Assembly: GCA_964291505.2 (NCBI GenBank)
Contig: OZ220216.1
Span: 930,001-994,000, forward strand
Source: Kistimonas sp964291505
GTDB lineage: Bacteria > Pseudomonadota > Gammaproteobacteria > Pseudomonadales > Endozoicomonadaceae
Reading direction: 5' to 3'
DNA: 64,000 nucleotides
Below are positions 61,827 to 64,000 of the stretch, in pieces. The translations under genes and the position numbers were made by a program. Below the pieces are notes generated by a model. That model was not told the DNA's origin, ran no database searches, and saw only the letters and a list, made by a program, of their open reading frames with translations. How positions within the stretch are numbered: the stretch's first letter is position 1; the number at the start of each line of letters is the position of its first letter.

Positions 61827-62189
61827 ATGGCAAGGAAGGCTATCAGTGAGAATAGTCACCGGATATGCAGTGAGCGTCTAGCCGAGTATCTGGTGGTGTA
61901 TAACCGCTGTAATGACATGCAGATCGGGTATATCGGCAATATCAGCCGGAATGGCCTGATGCTGATTACGCCCTGGATGATGGAGCTGGGTGGCGTGTAT
62001 TCGATGCGCATTCAGCTGCCGGAACCACTGGGAGGGTATACGGTCATCGATTTTGATGCCCGTTGCCAGTGGTGTCACAGGGATATCACTCCGGATTGTT
62101 ATGATTCCGGTTACACGATCATTGAGCGTAGTGAAGGCTTTGAACAGTTGGTCAAGGCATTGCAGTTCTACTTCTCTTTTCAGGCCTGA
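61827..62189 (+). CDS. PilZ-domain-like protein
   Basis: 120 residues from the ATG at 61827 (GGAAG 8 bases upstream). The N-x-S-x-x-G motif of PilZ domains is present in YIGNISRNGLMLIT (about residue 46), followed by the barrel strands (YSMRIQLPEP, YTVIDFDARCQWC). The arginine pair expected before it for cyclic-di-GMP binding is not canonical (R-x4-R in HRICSER instead of RxxxR), so ligand binding is uncertain. Ends at a strong terminator before sbcB. Confidence 0.65.
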   Translation: MARKAISENSHRICSERLAEYLVVYNRCNDMQIGYIGNISRNGLMLITPWMMELGGVYSMRIQLPEPLGGYTVIDFDARCQWCHRDITPDCYDSGYTIIERSEGFEQLVKALQFYFSFQA

Positions 62190-62217
62190 TGCTAGTCGTC
62201 TCGCATCAGGTTTTTTT
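62185..62217 (+). terminator. Strong terminator after the PilZ-like gene
   Basis: CCTGATGC and GCATCAGG with a 10-base loop, followed by T7. The stem begins within the stop codon region. Confidence 0.9.
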
Positions 62218-62291
62218 AATCCTTTCTGAAAGCCACTAACGACTGGCCGCATCAGCTGTTACTCTGTATGCAGTTCTGAATCGAATGGACC

Positions 62292-63746
62292 ATGTCAGTG
62301 ACGCAGACCTTTTATTTCTACGACTATGAAACTTTTGGCACGGATCCGGCGCGCGACTGGCCTGCCCAATTTGCCGGTATTCGTACCGATGCTGATTTCA
62401 ATGAAATCGGAGAGCCGCTGGAATTGTTTGCCCGGCTACCGGATGATCAGCTGCCTAATCCGGAAGCCTGTCTGGTCACGGGGCTGACCCCACAAAGGGT
62501 TAATGAGCGGGGAGTCTGTGAGGCCGATTTCATTGCTCGTATCAACCAGGAATTCAGTCAGCCCAATACCTGTGTGCTGGGGTATAACACGCTGCGTTTC
62601 GATGATGAAGTGACACGCTACAGTCTGTACCGTAATTTCATGGATCCTTATGCGCGCGAGTGGCAGAACGGTTGCAGTCGCTGGGATCTGATTGATGTGG
62701 TCAGGTTGTGTGCGGCTTTGCGCCCTGAAGGTATTCAATGGCCAAGGCGTGAAGATGGCGCTGTCAGTTTTCGGCTTGAGGAGCTGACGGTGGCTAATGG
62801 GATCAGTCATGCAGATGCCCATGATGCTGTGTCCGATGTGCGGGCGACAATTGCCATGGCCCGCCTGCTGCGGGAAAAGCAGGAAAAGCTGTTTAATTAT
62901 GCGCTGTTTAATCGTCAGAAATACCAGGTAGCAAAGCTGCTGGATATTCATGCGCGAAAGCCGGTTGTTCATATTTCCGGACGCTATTCATCCGCAAGGC
63001 ATTGTCTGGGAATTGTTGTGCCGATTGCAGCTCATCCGACCAACAAGAATGGTGTCGTTGTTTATGATTTGAGTGTTGATCCGACGCCTTTCATGGAATT
63101 GACTACTGACGAAATCAGGCATCGCCTTTATATGGCAACGGATCAACTGGATGAAGAGGGGCTCACTCGTATCCCTTTGAAAACGGTGCACCTTAACAAG
63201 GCGCCAGTCGTGGTGCCATGGAATGTACTGCGTGATGAAGACAAGCAGCGTCTCTCTATCGATCAGGTTGGTTGTGAGTTTCATCATCAGCGATTGTTTT
63301 CAGATCAAAGCCGGTTTAATGCCTTTTTGGCAAAGGTTGGCCAGGTATTATCCGGGCATTCGTTTGAGCCGCATACCGATCCGGATCATATGCTCTATAG
63401 TGGTGGATTCTTTAGTCCCGCTGACCGTGAGCGGATTCAGCAGGTGCGGATGACGCCGCCGGATCAATTGGGTGTATTGCGATTGTCATTTTCTGATGCG
63501 CGGCTTGATGACATGTTGTTTCGTTACCGTGCCCGGAACTGGCCTGAGACATTGGGGGATGATGAGGCATCCGAGTGGCAGGCCTTCCGCCGTCAGCGAC
63601 TGTTGGATAGCAACGGTGGTGGAAGCCTCACGCTTGAAACGTTCTATGCGCGAATTGATGCGTTGATGGCTGATGTTGATGAGGGGAAAAAAGCGATACT
63701 TTCCGAACTGAAAACCTATGTTGACCAGCTTCAGTCCGGACTTTAG
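62292..63746 (+). CDS. sbcB: Exodeoxyribonuclease I
   Basis: 484 residues. 3'-5' single-strand DNA exonuclease that acts in recombination and mismatch repair. DEDD exonuclease with FYFYDYETFGTDPARDWPAQ (first Asp/Glu), LGYNTLRFDDEVTRYSLYRN, and SHADAHDAVSDVRATIAMAR (last His/Asp). SH3-like and helical C-terminal domains follow (FFSPADRERI). Length fits the family. Confidence 0.97.
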   Translation: MSVTQTFYFYDYETFGTDPARDWPAQFAGIRTDADFNEIGEPLELFARLPDDQLPNPEACLVTGLTPQRVNERGVCEADFIARINQEFSQPNTCVLGYNTLRFDDEVTRYSLYRNFMDPYAREWQNGCSRWDLIDVVRLCAALRPEGIQWPRREDGAVSFRLEELTVANGISHADAHDAVSDVRATIAMARLLREKQEKLFNYALFNRQKYQVAKLLDIHARKPVVHISGRYSSARHCLGIVVPIAAHPTNKNGVVVYDLSVDPTPFMELTTDEIRHRLYMATDQLDEEGLTRIPLKTVHLNKAPVVVPWNVLRDEDKQRLSIDQVGCEFHHQRLFSDQSRFNAFLAKVGQVLSGHSFEPHTDPDHMLYSGGFFSPADRERIQQVRMTPPDQLGVLRLSFSDARLDDMLFRYRARNWPETLGDDEASEWQAFRRQRLLDSNGGGSLTLETFYARIDALMADVDEGKKAILSELKTYVDQLQSGL

Positions 63747-63765
63747 CGTTTTGCATTAGACGTAA

Positions 63766-64000
63766 TTATTCGATGTGAGAGCCATCGGTGACAAGCATGT
63801 TGAAATGCTCAACCAGTCGGCCTGAATACACCGGTTTCTCAATGTAGTCCAGGGCGCCTGCACGAATGGATTCCACGGCGCTGCTGACATTGCTGTGTTC
63901 ACCGAGCACGATAACGGGCAGTGAAGGTTCCCGTTGCTGAATCTCGGCCAGTAGGTCCGTCACGAGCATATCACTCACCTGATAGGCGGTAATCAGGAAG
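63766..64000 (-). CDS. Response-regulator receiver domain (5' part beyond window)
   Basis: About 77 C-terminal residues are visible; the gene continues past the right edge. PVIVLGEHSNV and AVESIRAGALDYIEKPV are FixJ/NtrC-type receiver sequence with the conserved lysine (EKP). Aligned by eye, the phospho-acceptor aspartate position reads FLITAYQ, where Ala replaces Asp, and the switch Thr/Ser is Gly (VLGEH). The chain ends shortly after the receiver, without a DNA-binding domain. It may be a pseudo-receiver. Convergent with sbcB. Confidence 0.75.
   Translation of the reverse strand, partial: FLITAYQVSDMLVTDLLAEIQQREPSLPVIVLGEHSNVSSAVESIRAGALDYIEKPVYSGRLVEHFNMLVTDGSHIE

Overview
The window is chromosomal DNA of a gammaproteobacterium of the Pseudomonadales/Oceanospirillales type. 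Three conserved blocks point there: barA/gacS ... cysM-rlmD-relA-mazG; yffB-dapD ... glnD-map; and rpsB-tsf-pyrH-frr-uppS-cdsA ... rseP-bamA-skp-lpxD-fabZ-lpxA-lpxB-rnhB-dnaE. Genus cannot be fixed from the sequence alone. A marine or host-associated relative (for example Endozoicomonas-like) is only a guess. Most of the window is balanced-GC and densely coding. 20.5-23.9 kb is clearly AT-rich and accessory.

Layout. 1-4.2 kb: 5' part of a BarA-type hybrid kinase, a DASS/SLC13 anion transporter and cysM. 4.3-10.2 kb: an inserted two-partner secretion locus (tpsB-tpsA). 10.5-15 kb: rlmD, relA, mazG. 15-18.1 kb: anaerobic ribonucleotide reductase, with the glycyl-radical segment on a separate 53-residue gene between nrdD and nrdG and an FNR-like site plus tandem NrdR boxes upstream. 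18.1-20.5 kb: an orphan gene and a MATE exporter with its MarR regulator. 20.5-24.7 kb: an AT-rich island with a double-HKD phospholipase D-like protein and a complete IS5-family element. 24.8-33.4 kb: dapD, yffB, a two-gene envelope unit (beta-barrel plus repeat-rich exported protein), glnD, map.

33.6-40.1 kb carries the mevalonate pathway: class I HMG-CoA reductase, type 2 IPP isomerase, HMG-CoA synthase, two GHMP kinases and diphosphomevalonate decarboxylase. It sits between map and rpsB. 40.1-60.5 kb is the translation / envelope / lipid A supercluster. In this supercluster dxr, the committed MEP-pathway gene, is missing from both places where relatives keep it (frr-uppS and cdsA-rseP). 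The cdsA-rseP slot instead holds cmoA-cmoB and a convergent cmoM, a tRNA wobble-uridine modification set. The simplest reading is that the mevalonate pathway has replaced the MEP pathway, so undecaprenyl phosphate for UppS and quinone side chains would come from mevalonate.

60.5-64 kb: an orphan lipoprotein, a PilZ-like protein, sbcB (exonuclease I) and the end of a receiver-domain gene that runs off the right edge. No tRNA, rRNA or CRISPR array was seen.
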